Assembly (NCBI RefSeq): GCF_013283645.1
Contig: NZ_JABEKV010000006.1
Coordinates: 1 to 64,000 of the forward strand
Origin: Sinorhizobium psoraleae
Lineage (GTDB): Bacteria; Pseudomonadota; Alphaproteobacteria; Rhizobiales; Rhizobiaceae
Reading direction: 5' to 3'
DNA: 64,000 bases
Shown here piece after piece: positions 17,654 through 27,113 of the stretch (its first letter is position 1; each line of letters starts with the position of its first letter). The position numbers and the translations under genes are program-made. Below the pieces are notes generated by a model that was not told the DNA's origin, did not search any database, and worked only from the letters and a program-made list of their open reading frames with translations.

Positions 17654-18682
17654 CTATTGCAGTCGCATGACTATGCGGCCGTCGATCTTGCCCGCTTCCA
17701 TGCGGTGGAAGATGTCGTTGATGCTCTCGAGGCTCTCCCAGGAGAAATGAGGCTTTACCTTGCCTTCCGCCGCGAACATGAGCGATTCCTCAAGGTCCTG
17801 GCGGGTGCCGACGATCGATCCGCGCACGGTTATGCGCTTGAGGACGGTCTCGAAGACCGGCAGGGACATCATTCCGGGGGGAAGGCCGACAAGGGCCATC
17901 GTGCCTTTCGACCGCATGAATCCGAAGGCCTGCTCCATCGCAGCGGGAGAAACAGCAGTCACAAGTACGCCGTGAACGCCGCCGTTCGTGGCCTTCTTTA
18001 CCTGCTCCACGGCATCGTCTGCCCTGCCGTTTATCGCGATGTCGGCGCCAAGTTGCTTGGCCAGCGCTAGCTTGTCTTCGAATATGTCGGCGGCCACGAC
18101 GTGCATTCCCATTGCCTTCGCATACTGCACCGCCATATGGCCCAGACCGCCGACGCCCGAGATCGCCACCCATTCACCGGGACGGACTTCCGTTTCCTTC
18201 AGCCCCTTGTAGACGGTCACTCCCGCGCAGAGAACCGGAGCGGCGGCTCCGAATTCCAATCCATCGGGAAGCTTGCCGACGAACTCGGGATCGGCCAGTC
18301 CAAATTCCGCGAAGGTGCCGTTCACCGAGTATCCGGTGTTCGATTGCGACGCGCACAGCGTTTCCCATCCGGTCCGGCAATAAGGACAATAGCCGCATGC
18401 GGTGTGGAGCCACGGCACTCCAATCCTGTCACCTTCCTTCACTCTCTTCACGCCGGTTCCTACGGCTGAGACGAAGCCCACTCCCTCATGCCCAGGAATA
18501 AAAGGTGGCGTCGGCTTTACCGGCCAATCGCCATTCGCCGCATGCAGATCGGTATGGCACACGCCCGTCGCTTCATATTTCACGAGTATCTGGCCCGCCC
18601 CAGGAGTTGGAACCTCCATCTCCTCGATGGTAAGCGGAGCGCGGAACTGTCGAACGACAGCCGCCTTCATCATCTGTGCCAT
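17654..18682 (-). CDS. adhP: Zinc-dependent alcohol dehydrogenase, AdhP type
   Basis: This 342-residue medium-chain dehydrogenase has catalytic zinc ligands in GVCHTDLHAANGDWP and PGHEGVG, and structural zinc cysteines in CGYCPYCRTGWETLC. The Rossmann motif is GVGGLGHMAVQYA, followed by an acidic residue in AADIFEDK, which implies NAD rather than NADP. The enzyme interconverts ethanol or propanol with the aldehyde. AAGGGGAA precedes the ATG. It lies between the CBS-BON and phosphoketolase genes. In an oxygen-limited program it would reoxidise NADH on acetaldehyde, perhaps from the ethanolamine lyase. Confidence 0.93.
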   Translation of the reverse strand: MAQMMKAAVVRQFRAPLTIEEMEVPTPGAGQILVKYEATGVCHTDLHAANGDWPVKPTPPFIPGHEGVGFVSAVGTGVKRVKEGDRIGVPWLHTACGYCPYCRTGWETLCASQSNTGYSVNGTFAEFGLADPEFVGKLPDGLEFGAAAPVLCAGVTVYKGLKETEVRPGEWVAISGVGGLGHMAVQYAKAMGMHVVAADIFEDKLALAKQLGADIAINGRADDAVEQVKKATNGGVHGVLVTAVSPAAMEQAFGFMRSKGTMALVGLPPGMMSLPVFETVLKRITVRGSIVGTRQDLEESLMFAAEGKVKPHFSWESLESINDIFHRMEAGKIDGRIVMRLQ

Positions 18683-18749
18683 TTTTCATTCCCCTTCATC
18701 TCGTATGGTTTCAGAGACGCTCCTCGGGGTCGGGATGCACGCGGGTGCG

Positions 18750-19421
18750 TTATTGAGGGTAAGTATCCGGGAAATGCTCTACCACGCCCCGGACGCCGTG
18801 GACGCTTTCTGCCACGATCCGCGCAGCCCTCCGGCAAGCGGCGGTCTCGACTTTCCCCCAAAAGTGCACGATCCCCTCGGTGACCATGACTGTCACATCC
18901 ATTCCTTCCAGACCCGTGTTCTCGCCGAGCCGAACAAGGATGCTGCGCCGAATGGCTTCGTCGCCCGCTGCCGTCTCGTCCTGCCTTGCTGAAAAAATTG
19001 CCTGCAACAGATCGGCGCGGCTGACGATGCCGACCAGTTCTCCGCCACGCATTACCGGGATGCGCTTGATGCCGCGTTCCTGCATGAGCCTTGCAACCTG
19101 CTTAACGGGCGCATCCTCCTCGATTGTAACGGGGTTGGCCGTCATGACGTCGCCAACGCGCCACGAGCATCGCCTTACAAAGGCATTGGCTCGGTCATCG
19201 GCTTCAAGCGCCATGTCGGCCACTAACACGGATGCTTCACTGCAGAGTTCCGTCCGCCGGATCAGGTCGCCCTCGCTGATGACGCCCAGCAAGTTACCTT
19301 CATCGTCAACGACAGGTATGCCGCTGACATGATGTTCAAACATGAGCTTGGCCGCCTGTCTGACGCTGTTGTCAGGCGACAGTCTAATGACCTTCGTCGT
19401 CATCACATCTTTGACAAGCAT
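18750..19421 (-). CDS. CBS-domain pair with BON domain
   Basis: This 223-residue protein has two CBS domains (about 5-58, with SGIPVVDDEGNLLGVISEGD; about 90-145, with GIKRIPVMRGGELVGIVSRAD). A BON domain follows (about 155-223), with VTVMVTEGIVHFWGKVE. CBS pairs sense adenine nucleotides; BON domains often bind membranes or peptidoglycan. I chose ATG 19421 because GGAG is 10 nt upstream; a TTG at 19430 overlaps that site. As first gene of the leftward arm, directly behind an anaerobox, it is probably a hypoxia-induced stress protein. Its partner is unknown. Confidence 0.87.
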   Translation of the reverse strand: MLVKDVMTTKVIRLSPDNSVRQAAKLMFEHHVSGIPVVDDEGNLLGVISEGDLIRRTELCSEASVLVADMALEADDRANAFVRRCSWRVGDVMTANPVTIEEDAPVKQVARLMQERGIKRIPVMRGGELVGIVSRADLLQAIFSARQDETAAGDEAIRRSILVRLGENTGLEGMDVTVMVTEGIVHFWGKVETAACRRAARIVAESVHGVRGVVEHFPDTYPQ

Positions 19422-19596
19422 ATATGCCAAACTCCAGGAAGCAGCCCTCGGTCAATAGCGAAACAAAGCTCAACCTGCTTCAAGCCATCCCACAAAAATC
19501 CCGAGCTAACTCAAGCGAATTCACGCCGGATGGTGCCTCCAACGTCACCGCCAACTTGGTCGAACGAGACGATAAACCAAAAAAAAGCGACCGGCA

Positions 19597-19610
19597 TTGA
19601 CCGCGGTCAA
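19597..19610. promoter_or_regulatory. FNR/FixK-type anaerobox (perfect palindrome)
   Basis: TTGACCGCGGTCAA is a perfect 14-bp palindrome of the TTGAC-N4-GTCAA form recognised by rhizobial FixK/FNR/NnrR proteins (consensus TTGAT-N4-ATCAA). It lies 176 bp upstream of the CBS-BON start codon in the 321-bp divergent region and is the better placed of the two boxes to serve the leftward arm. Confidence 0.7.
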
Positions 19611-19652
19611 TAAACACATCAACGGCTAGGAAGCGCACCCGGTCGCCTATAG

Positions 19653-19666
19653 TTGACAGAGATCAA
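19653..19666 (+). promoter_or_regulatory. FNR/FixK-type anaerobox for the DUF3141-pta-ackA-fabI arm
   Basis: TTGACAGAGATCAA fits the FNR/FixK consensus with one mismatch. If it activates from the usual -41.5 position, transcription would begin near 19701. A TATGTG hexamer at 19689-19694 sits where a -10 element would then fall. The DUF3141 ATG follows at 19743. Binding and start site are predictions. Confidence 0.72.
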
Positions 19667-19742
19667 TGCTCGAAAGACAGTGTTGCTGTATGTGCGATCA
19701 GAGACTGGGACCGCTCTCCGTTTAAGCCGAGGAGTAGACTGA

Positions 19743-21941
19743 ATGCCTCAGCCGACCATCCCGTCACTTGCAGACGCCCTCGCCTATTCGCTCGACGCCT
19801 GGCAGCGTTCTATCCTGTTCCTCGACGTCATGCGCGAGCGTGGTCAACAGTACAAGGAACACAGCGCGCAGACTGCTCCGCACGTTCTGAACTACGACGC
19901 GGAACTCGTCGTCGACGGTCGCACACTCGACAAACCCGTCAACTATGCGCTCGCCCGGATAATCCCGCCGGAAGGCGTCGTTGTCGATCGGCTGAAGCGG
20001 CCCTTCGTCGTCGTCGATCCGCGCGCGGGGCACGGGCCCGGTATCGGCGGCTTCAAGGCCGACAGCGAGATCGGCGTCGCGATGAAAGCCGGCCATCCGT
20101 GCTATTTCATCGGCTTCCTTCCTGAACCGGTGCCCGGCCAAACGATCGAGGACATCGCCCGCGCCGAAGCGATTTTCCTCGAGACGGTTATTGCCCGCAA
20201 TCCGGACGCCGACGGCAAGCCTTGCGTGATCGGCAACTGCCAGGCCGGCTGGGCGGTGATGATCCTCGCATCGCTGCGCCCGGAACTGTTCGGTCCGATC
20301 ATCATCGCCGGAACGCCCCTTTCCTATTGGGCTGGGGTCAAGGGACAGTATCCGATGCGCTATTCCGGGGGCCTGCTTGGCGGCGGTTGGCTGACGGCGC
20401 TGACCAGCGATCTCGGCGCCGGCATATTCGACGGCGCCTGGCTGGTCCAGAATTTCGAGAATCAGAACCCCGCCAACACGCTCTGGACGAAGCGGTACAA
20501 TCTCTACTCGAAGATCGACACGGAGGCCGAGCGCTACCTCGGCTTCGAGCGTTGGTGGGGCGGTCATGTGACGCTGAACGCCGAGGAGATGCAGTTCATC
20601 GTCGATGAACTCTTCGTCGGCAACAAGCTTGCTGCAGGCGAGATCCGCACCTCCGATGGCACGGCCATCGATCTGCGCAACATTCACTCTCCGATCGTGG
20701 TCTTCTGCTCAAGGGGCGACAACATCACTCCTCCGCAACAGGCGCTCGACTGGATCCTCGACCTTTATGACAGCGTCGATGAAATTCGAGCGCATGGCCA
20801 GACAATCGTCTATGCCGTGCACGAGAAGGTAGGTCATCTCGGCATCTTCGTCTCAGCCGGCGTTGCCCGCAAGGAACACGACGAGTTTGCATCCAACATC
20901 GACTTGATCGACGTGTTGCCGCCCGGCCTCTACGAGGCAGTGCTCGAACCTGCGAGCGAGGTCGTGGACGGCAGGACACTGGTCGACGGTGAGTGGGTAA
21001 TGCGCTGCGAAGCCCGAACGCTGGATGACATCCGCGCCCTCGGTGGGAATGATATCGAGGATGAACACCGCTTTGCCGCTGCGGCAAAGCTCTCGGAGAT
21101 CAATCTCGCCCTGTATCGAACCTTCCTACAGCCTGCGGTCAGGGCCATGGTCACGCCGACGTTTGCCGAAGCCATGCGCCGCATGCATCCGCTACGCCTG
21201 CAATACGAGTTCTTCGGTCCGGCCAATGCCTTCATGACCTGGATAAGGGCGGCGGCGGAGCATGCCCGTGAAAACCGCAAGCCGGCAGCCGCCGAGAATC
21301 CGTTCCTAGCGCTTCAGGAGAATATGTCGCGGCAGGTCGTCGACGGCCTAGAGGCGTGGCGCCAAGCGGTCGAACGCCTTTCGGAGGAAACCTTCCGTAC
21401 CGTCTATGGCTCGGCCGCCCTGCAGGCAGCGCTTGGCATCGACAGCAAATCCAACCGGCCTCGGAAACCGGCGAAGAGCCATCTGCACGATGAAGTCGTA
21501 AACCAACGGATCGCTTCGCTCAAAGCCGAGATCGCCGAGGGCGGGCTCCGCGAAGCTATGGCCAGGGCCTTGCTGTTCGTCGGGAAAGCCCGCGGCGGCG
21601 CCGACGAGCGGGGGTTCGAGGCTATTCGCCGGTTGCGCCGCGCCCATCCGAGCGCAAACCAGTTGACGCTTCCTCAGTTCAAGGCGCTGCTGCGCAAGCA
21701 GTACTTCATATTGCTGATCGATGAGGAAGCGGCGCTCGCTGCAATTCCGAAGCTGCTGCCGGAAGACCCCAATGAGCGGCGTCCCGCCTTGGATGTCCTG
21801 CGCGACGTGCTGGAAGCATCCGGAGCCATTACCGGGCCGGCCGCCGAGCGAATGCAGCGCATAGAGCGATTGTTCGGCTTTGGAAGCGAGCCGGTGCCGT
21901 TCGTGGCGCGCAAGACTCCACAGGAGCGCAAGACGTCCTGA
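19743..21941 (+). CDS. DUF3141 alpha/beta-hydrolase (PHB-synthase-like)
   Basis: This is a 732-residue protein. Residues 80-420 form an alpha/beta-hydrolase core like class III polyhydroxyalkanoate synthases: VVDPRAGHGPGIGGFK, then the elbow VIGNCQAGWAVM with candidate nucleophile C166, then PIVVFCSRGDNITPPQQ and the His-bearing VHEKVGHLGIFVS. The C-terminal 300 residues are helical and family-specific. Function is unproven; the Cys elbow suggests acyl transfer or hydroxyacyl chemistry. AGGAG precedes the ATG. It is the first gene of the rightward arm behind an anaerobox, followed by Pta and AckA. Confidence 0.85.
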   Translation: MPQPTIPSLADALAYSLDAWQRSILFLDVMRERGQQYKEHSAQTAPHVLNYDAELVVDGRTLDKPVNYALARIIPPEGVVVDRLKRPFVVVDPRAGHGPGIGGFKADSEIGVAMKAGHPCYFIGFLPEPVPGQTIEDIARAEAIFLETVIARNPDADGKPCVIGNCQAGWAVMILASLRPELFGPIIIAGTPLSYWAGVKGQYPMRYSGGLLGGGWLTALTSDLGAGIFDGAWLVQNFENQNPANTLWTKRYNLYSKIDTEAERYLGFERWWGGHVTLNAEEMQFIVDELFVGNKLAAGEIRTSDGTAIDLRNIHSPIVVFCSRGDNITPPQQALDWILDLYDSVDEIRAHGQTIVYAVHEKVGHLGIFVSAGVARKEHDEFASNIDLIDVLPPGLYEAVLEPASEVVDGRTLVDGEWVMRCEARTLDDIRALGGNDIEDEHRFAAAAKLSEINLALYRTFLQPAVRAMVTPTFAEAMRRMHPLRLQYEFFGPANAFMTWIRAAAEHARENRKPAAAENPFLALQENMSRQVVDGLEAWRQAVERLSEETFRTVYGSAALQAALGIDSKSNRPRKPAKSHLHDEVVNQRIASLKAEIAEGGLREAMARALLFVGKARGGADERGFEAIRRLRRAHPSANQLTLPQFKALLRKQYFILLIDEEAALAAIPKLLPEDPNERRPALDVLRDVLEASGAITGPAAERMQRIERLFGFGSEPVPFVARKTPQERKTS

Positions 21942-21963
21942 TCCAACCTGAGGGGACCCACAA

Positions 21964-22920
21964 GTGTCCGAAGTGACTGAACTGACGGCGGAGCCGTCCA
22001 AGTACGACCGCTTGATCGCCGCCGCGCAGGCCGAAACGCCCGCGGTGACGATCGTCGCCCATCCCTGCGACGAGACCTCTTTGCGCGGCGCCCTCGAAGC
22101 GGCGGAAATGGGGCTGATCAAACCAGTGCTCGTGGGACCGGAAGCGAAGATCCGTTACGTGGCGGCGGAGCACGGACTTGAAATCGCCGACCGGGAGATC
22201 GTCGATGCACCCCACAGTCACGCCGCCGCGGCCAAGGCGGTCGCGCTCATTCGCGAAGGCAAGGGTGAACTCTTGATGAAGGGAAGCCTTCATACCGACG
22301 AACTCATGCATGAGGTCGCCTCCTCTGCCACCGGCCTCAGGACCGACCGGCGGATCAGCCACGTCTTTGTCATGGACGTCCCGGGGCATCCAGAGACGCT
22401 CTTCATCACGGATGCGGCCATCAATATCTTCCCGGACCTTGATGCCAAGCGCGACATTGTCCAGAACGCAATCGATCTCTGGGTGACGATCGGGCTCGGC
22501 GAGCCGCGGGTCGCGATCGTTTCGGCCGTGGAGACAGTCACCGCCAAGATCCCATCGACGATCGAAGCGGCGGCGCTCTGCAAGATGGCCGAGCGCGGCC
22601 AGATCACCGGCGGGCTGCTCGACGGACCGCTGGCGTTCGACAACGCGATCGATCCGGAGGCGGCCCGGATCAAGGGCATCAGCTCACCAGTTGCCGGCCA
22701 TGCCCAGATCATTGTCGTGCCGGATCTGGAGGCAGGTAACATGCTAGCGAAAAACCTGACGTTCCTTTCCCATGCCGATGCGGCCGGCATCGTGCTCGGC
22801 GCGCGCGTGCCGATCGTACTGACGTCGCGAGCAGATTCAGTGCGGACGCGCCTCGCTTCCTGCGCGGTCGCCGCACTCTTCGCAGCGCGGCGCCGCGCCA
22901 TGCAAGTCGCGGCGGTCTAG
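21964..22920 (+). CDS. pta: Phosphate acetyltransferase (short form)
   Basis: The 318-residue length matches the short Pta/Ptb form with no regulatory N-terminal extension. It starts with GTG at 21964, 22 nt after DUF3141, with GAGGGGA upstream. Landmarks are [39 protein letters not shown], and [19 protein letters not shown] with the later AGNMLAKNL. It interconverts acetyl phosphate and acetyl-CoA, so it can turn the phosphoketolase product into acetyl-CoA. The next gene, ackA, starts 4 nt after its stop. Confidence 0.93.
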   Translation: MSEVTELTAEPSKYDRLIAAAQAETPAVTIVAHPCDETSLRGALEAAEMGLIKPVLVGPEAKIRYVAAEHGLEIADREIVDAPHSHAAAAKAVALIREGKGELLMKGSLHTDELMHEVASSATGLRTDRRISHVFVMDVPGHPETLFITDAAINIFPDLDAKRDIVQNAIDLWVTIGLGEPRVAIVSAVETVTAKIPSTIEAAALCKMAERGQITGGLLDGPLAFDNAIDPEAARIKGISSPVAGHAQIIVVPDLEAGNMLAKNLTFLSHADAAGIVLGARVPIVLTSRADSVRTRLASCAVAALFAARRRAMQVAAV

Positions 22921-22924
22921 AGCC

Positions 22925-24109
22925 ATGGACGCGATCCTCGTCGTCAACGCCGGTTCGTCGAGCCTCAAGTTCCAGGTCTTCGGCATCCAAGGCGCCAATC
23001 TCTACCGCCAGGTGCGTGGCCAGATCGGCGGTATCGGTACGCGACCGCGGCTGCAAGCGAAGGGTGCCGACGGGAGCGCGCTTGTCGATCGGAGCTACGC
23101 CGCAGAAGCCGTTCGCGATCTGCCAGCCGCAATCGCGGCAGCACGTGAATGGCTGGTTACGCTCGAGGGATTCGAGCTACGCGCGATTGGTCACCGCGTC
23201 GTGCATGGCGGCCCCGACTTCGCGCAACCCGTGCTGATCGATGCAATCGTCCTCGACCGTCTCGCTAGTTACCAGGATCTTGCGCCATTGCACCAGCCCA
23301 ACAATCTTGCGCCGATCCGGCTTGCCATGGAGATCAACCCGGACGTGCCGCAGGTCGCCTGCTTCGACACCGCCTTCCATCGCGGACACCCCGATCATGC
23401 CGATTGCTATGCGCTGCCGCGAGCGTTTTACGATCAAGGCGTGCGGCGCTACGGCTTTCACGGGCTTTCCTACGAGTACGTCGCCGAGCACCTTCGCAAG
23501 GTCGCGTCCGAAGAGGCGTTCGGCAAGGTCATCGTCGCGCATCTTGGAAGCGGTGCATCGATGTGCGCGCTGCGCGACGGCCACAGCGTCGAGAGCACGA
23601 TGGGCTTCACGGCGCTCGACGGCCTGCCGATGGGCACAAGGCCGGGCCAGCTCGATCCCGGCGTCGTGCTCTATCTCATTTCGGAGAAGGGCATGAGCGC
23701 CGACGCCGTCTCCGAACTCCTCTATCATGAGGCCGGTCTCAAGGGTCTTTCCGGCATCTCGAACGACATGCGCGAACTTCTGGCGAGTGATGACCCGCGT
23801 GCCTCCCTCGCGATCGAGCATTTCGTCCATCGCTGCAGACTCAACGCCGGCATGCTGGCGGCAGCGCTCGACGGCATCGACGCCTTTGTGTTCACCGCAG
23901 GGGTCGGCGAGAACTCAGCGCCGATCCGCGCGTGGATCGCCGAGGGCCTCGCCTGGCTTGGCGCGGAACTCGACCCGGCGGCGAACGACGCCGGCGCGGC
24001 GCTGATTTCGACTGCGGCGAGCCGCGTCAAGCTCCTGGTTGTCCCGACCGACGAGGAACTGATGATCGCGCGCCATACGCTGGCGCTCATCCGCAGCAGC
24101 GCTTCCTGA
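22925..24109 (+). CDS. ackA: Acetate kinase
   Basis: The 394-residue protein begins with the phosphate-binding [11 protein letters not shown]. It has the family blocks [58 protein letters not shown] and [13 protein letters not shown]. It transfers phosphate from acetyl phosphate to ADP, giving acetate and ATP, the energy-yielding end of a phosphoketolase route. It is coupled to pta with a 4-nt gap. Length and all family signatures are intact. Confidence 0.96.
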   Translation: MDAILVVNAGSSSLKFQVFGIQGANLYRQVRGQIGGIGTRPRLQAKGADGSALVDRSYAAEAVRDLPAAIAAAREWLVTLEGFELRAIGHRVVHGGPDFAQPVLIDAIVLDRLASYQDLAPLHQPNNLAPIRLAMEINPDVPQVACFDTAFHRGHPDHADCYALPRAFYDQGVRRYGFHGLSYEYVAEHLRKVASEEAFGKVIVAHLGSGASMCALRDGHSVESTMGFTALDGLPMGTRPGQLDPGVVLYLISEKGMSADAVSELLYHEAGLKGLSGISNDMRELLASDDPRASLAIEHFVHRCRLNAGMLAAALDGIDAFVFTAGVGENSAPIRAWIAEGLAWLGAELDPAANDAGAALISTAASRVKLLVVPTDEELMIARHTLALIRSSAS

Positions 24110-24126
24110 TCAACGGAGATACACCC

Positions 24127-24912
24127 ATGTCAATTCCCGCCGCGAAAGCCAAGTTGCTTGACGGCCGCAAGGGTCTCATCGTCGGCATCGCCAACGAACG
24201 CTCGATCGCCTGGGGGTGCGCGCGCGCATTCCGTGCTTTCGGAGCGGAATGCGCGGTCACCTACCTCAACGAAAAGGCGAAGCCCTATGTGGAACCGCTG
24301 GCGCGCGAGCTCGAGGCGCCGATCTTCCTGCCTTTGGATGTTGCCGTGTCCGGCCAGATCGAGGCGGTCTTCGAACGCATCGCAGAGACCTGGGGAGAGC
24401 TCGACTTCCTGGTCCACTCGATCGCCTTTTCGCCGAAGGATGCGCTCGGCGGGCGCGTGACCGACGTGCCGCGGGATGGCTTCCTGGCGACGATGGAAAT
24501 TTCCTGTTGGTCCTTCATCCGCATGGCGCACCTCGCCGAACCGTTGATGAAAAGGGGCGGCACGCTTTTTACCATGACCTACCACGGCTCTCAGGTCGTG
24601 GTGGAGAACTATAACATCATGGGCGTGGCCAAGGCCGCACTCGAGAGCGCCGTGCGTTACATCGCCGCCGAGCTGGGGCCGAAGGGCATTCGCGTTCACG
24701 CGATCTCTCCAGGCGCCCTTGCGACCCGCGCCGCCTCCGGCATTCCCGAGTTTGATGCGCTACTGGAGAAGACGAAAGCGAAATCGCCGACCCGTGACCT
24801 GGTCGATATCGATGACGTCGGTGTTGCGACCGCGTTTCTTGCGCATGACGCCGCACGGCTCATCACCGGTCAGGTGCTCTACGTCGATGGCGGCTATCAC
24901 ATCATCGATTGA
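24127..24912 (+). CDS. fabI: Enoyl-[acyl-carrier-protein] reductase, FabI type
   Basis: This 261-residue short-chain reductase has the FabI-type nucleotide loop GIANERSIAWGCA, catalytic tyrosines Y152 and Y162 spaced as in FabI, and K169 in YNIMGVAKAAL. It closes with a GQVLYVDGGYHI C-terminus. It reduces trans-2-enoyl-ACP with NADH in fatty acid elongation. ACGGAG is upstream of ATG 24127; a longer frame runs back into ackA and is not used. It is last in the DUF3141-pta-ackA-fabI arm. A housekeeping copy is presumably elsewhere, so this may be a second, hypoxia-linked enzyme. Confidence 0.92.
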   Translation: MSIPAAKAKLLDGRKGLIVGIANERSIAWGCARAFRAFGAECAVTYLNEKAKPYVEPLARELEAPIFLPLDVAVSGQIEAVFERIAETWGELDFLVHSIAFSPKDALGGRVTDVPRDGFLATMEISCWSFIRMAHLAEPLMKRGGTLFTMTYHGSQVVVENYNIMGVAKAALESAVRYIAAELGPKGIRVHAISPGALATRAASGIPEFDALLEKTKAKSPTRDLVDIDDVGVATAFLAHDAARLITGQVLYVDGGYHIID

Positions 24913-24978
24913 CATCAGGCAGCCGTCTCAAGGGAAGCATTGAAGATCCGCTTTATGCCTCCGTTGTCCCACTTTCGC

Positions 24979-25686
24979 TCATTGTCCCGTTCCAGGCGGT
25001 AAGAGAAAGAGCGTGAGGGCGAATATGGCGTAAACGGCCAGGGCCATCACGCCCGCGTACCATGCCGCGTGCCCACCATTGGACAAGAGAGTTGCCGCCA
25101 TAGTGGCGATTAGCATCATTGCGACCGCGCCCGGCCAGAATTGCAGGGACATCGGTTCCGGTCCTATGAAATAGCTGACGAGCACCAGGACAGGCGCGAC
25201 GAAGAGAGCGATCTGCGCTGCACTGCCGAGGGCGATGCCGACGCTCAGGTCGGGACGATTGGCACGCGCGGCCGAGAAGGCACTGGTCATCTCCGCGGCT
25301 CTCCCCACGAGCGCGACGACAATAAAGCCGACGAAGGCGGGCGTCATCCCGAGATGCTGCGCGGCGACTTGCACGGAGCCTACGAATATCTCGCTGATCA
25401 TCGCGACCAATAGCGCGACGACAATCAGCACGACGATCCCCACCGGAAGCGGCCATGATTTCTCGTCGACATCGGCATGGCCGGCACTCGCAAAGAGCTC
25501 CCGGTGCGTCCTCAAGGAAAACAACATGCCCAATGCATGGACAGCGATGAGAAGGACCGCCAATCCCAAGCTCAGCTTCTGAGAGAAGGCAACTGCGGGG
25601 GTCCGACCCACTTCGCTGATCAGGGAAGGAACCAGAATTGCGATCGTCGCCAGGAATAGCAGGCTCGCCTGGAAACGTGCGTTCAC
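24979..25686 (-). pseudogene. Ca2+/H+ antiporter (CaCA family), N-terminus missing
   Basis: The 235 residues match the C-terminal two thirds of bacterial Cax proteins. About seven hydrophobic segments are present, including one alpha repeat, AFVGFIVVALVGRAAEMTSAFSAA, here interrupted in quoting at that point. The intact family end is YAIFALTLFLLPP. Full-length relatives have about 360 residues and a second repeat near the N-terminus. In this frame the only start is a GTG at 25686, and a stop codon closes the frame about 45 nt further upstream, so the first 120 or so residues are gone. Most likely it is a 5'-truncated remnant. Confidence 0.72.
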
Positions 25687-25732
25687 CCGATTGATTGCCG
25701 GTTTCGACCAGACTGCATTCGTCCCGCAGCAT

Positions 25733-26607
25733 TACTGTGCCCGCTGCGGCTACGATTTGCGTCGCGCATCGATCATCGCCATGTGTCCAGCGGCAAAACG
25801 GCTCGACCGGTGCATCGACGATATTCGCGGACTGGATTCAATGAGTGGCTCGCCCCTCCGGCGGCGCCCTCGTTCGGCGTCTTCTGAGCATACCCAGCCG
25901 TGTTGGCCTTTATCCGAGGACGATCCTGACCAGCCTGTCCACATCGGCGCGCACGCGTTGTATCGAACGGCTTACAGGCGACCCCAGTGACCGGCTGATG
26001 GATGATTACGATGACGGGGCAGTTGGCCAGTGGCGACGTCTGATTCCGCCGGCGGGTGATCACAGCGCGCTGATTGGGCCGCTCGCGGATGCTCTCGTGC
26101 GAAAAAGGGGGCGGCCGATTGCGACCAACGACCGTTGGCCGACTGTGGACCTCGCAGACATGCTTAGAGCCTACGGCCAGAGCTAGTGGTGAAAATCGCG
26201 CCTGGTACCCGGACCGGAATGCCGATCTGAGTGGAATCGGGAATTTGGTGGATACAGTCCTGAAAGGCGGCGTTTGCGGACAGGAGCCGTCACTGCTCCC
26301 TGCCGCAACTCCTTCCTGCTGTCCCGGCGAAGATAAGTTCCGGCCACATCCTAAAACGGCCGGCTACGTCGTGCAGAAAGAAGGTTTGCGGGGCGTGGTC
26401 GTTTATCTTTAAGCGATTATTTCAGGTTCGGTATCAAGCAGTCGCTGCTCGGTTTCGGGCGATGATCTCTTCGCGGGCAAGCTTGTCGTCGGCTGCCATA
26501 AATTCCCGCATCAGGGCATTGCGATTGCCGGGCGCACGACAGCTCGATCGACCGGAGGAGGTGCCGCGCTCCTCTCGGACAAGGGCGGGTGAAAGCTCGG
26601 CGCCGCT
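25733..26607. other. Gene-poor stretch at the edge of decayed DNA
   Basis: Nothing with recognisable coding character is seen between the broken antiporter and the broken DUF1403 gene. Frames of 60-120 codons exist on both strands but lack ribosome sites and family patterns. The position between two truncated genes suggests a deletion or insertion scar. Confidence 0.5.
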
Positions 26608-27105
26608 CTATCCGCCGCGGGCAACCATTCGCGTCAGCGCAGCTCTGCCGCGATCGAACAGGACCTTTCCCCCTGACCTCCTGCCACGCGATGGCTTTGC
26701 TGCAGTCGCTCCCGGCACCGTCACAACCCAAAAATCCGGAACGACGCGCGGGAAACCGGGCTCACCCGGCCGCACCCGGCCCCTGCCCCCGAGTGTGCGG
26801 AAGGCCGAGCCGTAACGCTCGGCCGTCAGCAGCGGCACGGGACGGTCCCACTTCAGCATTGCGGCGATCAGCATGTCGGCCAGCGCCCAGGCCAGCCAGT
26901 TCGGCCAAACCCTTCGAAGAAATGCTGGGTTTTCGACCGCCCAGCCTTCTGTAGCCAAAAACACCTTTCCGGCCGGCCCAGGATCGTCGCCCGCAGCGGT
27001 AAGCAGCACGGCATCGCGCAGCGCCTTTTCGTCCTCGGTGCGGTCGATCAGACCCGCATTTCGCCGCCTGCTGCCGGCGCCAGAACCTTTCAGCCCTCCC
27101 CCCGG
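26608..27105 (-). pseudogene. DUF1403 protein remnant
   Basis: On the minus strand the frame reads DRTEDEKALRDAVLLTAAGD, then DDPGPAGKVFLATEGWAVEN, LAWALADMLIAAMLKWDRPV and LTAERYGSAFRTLGGRGRVR. These are recognisable blocks of the rhizobial DUF1403 family (about 300 residues), but with the middle compressed and both ends replaced by unrelated sequence. No start codon with a ribosome site fits. DUF1403 function is unknown; the gene is often next to integrases, as here. Deletions make function unlikely. Confidence 0.7.
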
Positions 27106-27113
27106 ATCCGCAC

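Noticed and set aside
26074..26412. Transposase remnant in the gap after the antiporter
   Set aside because: A loosely familiar stretch near 26190-26260, but no catalytic motif or terminal repeats could be identified.
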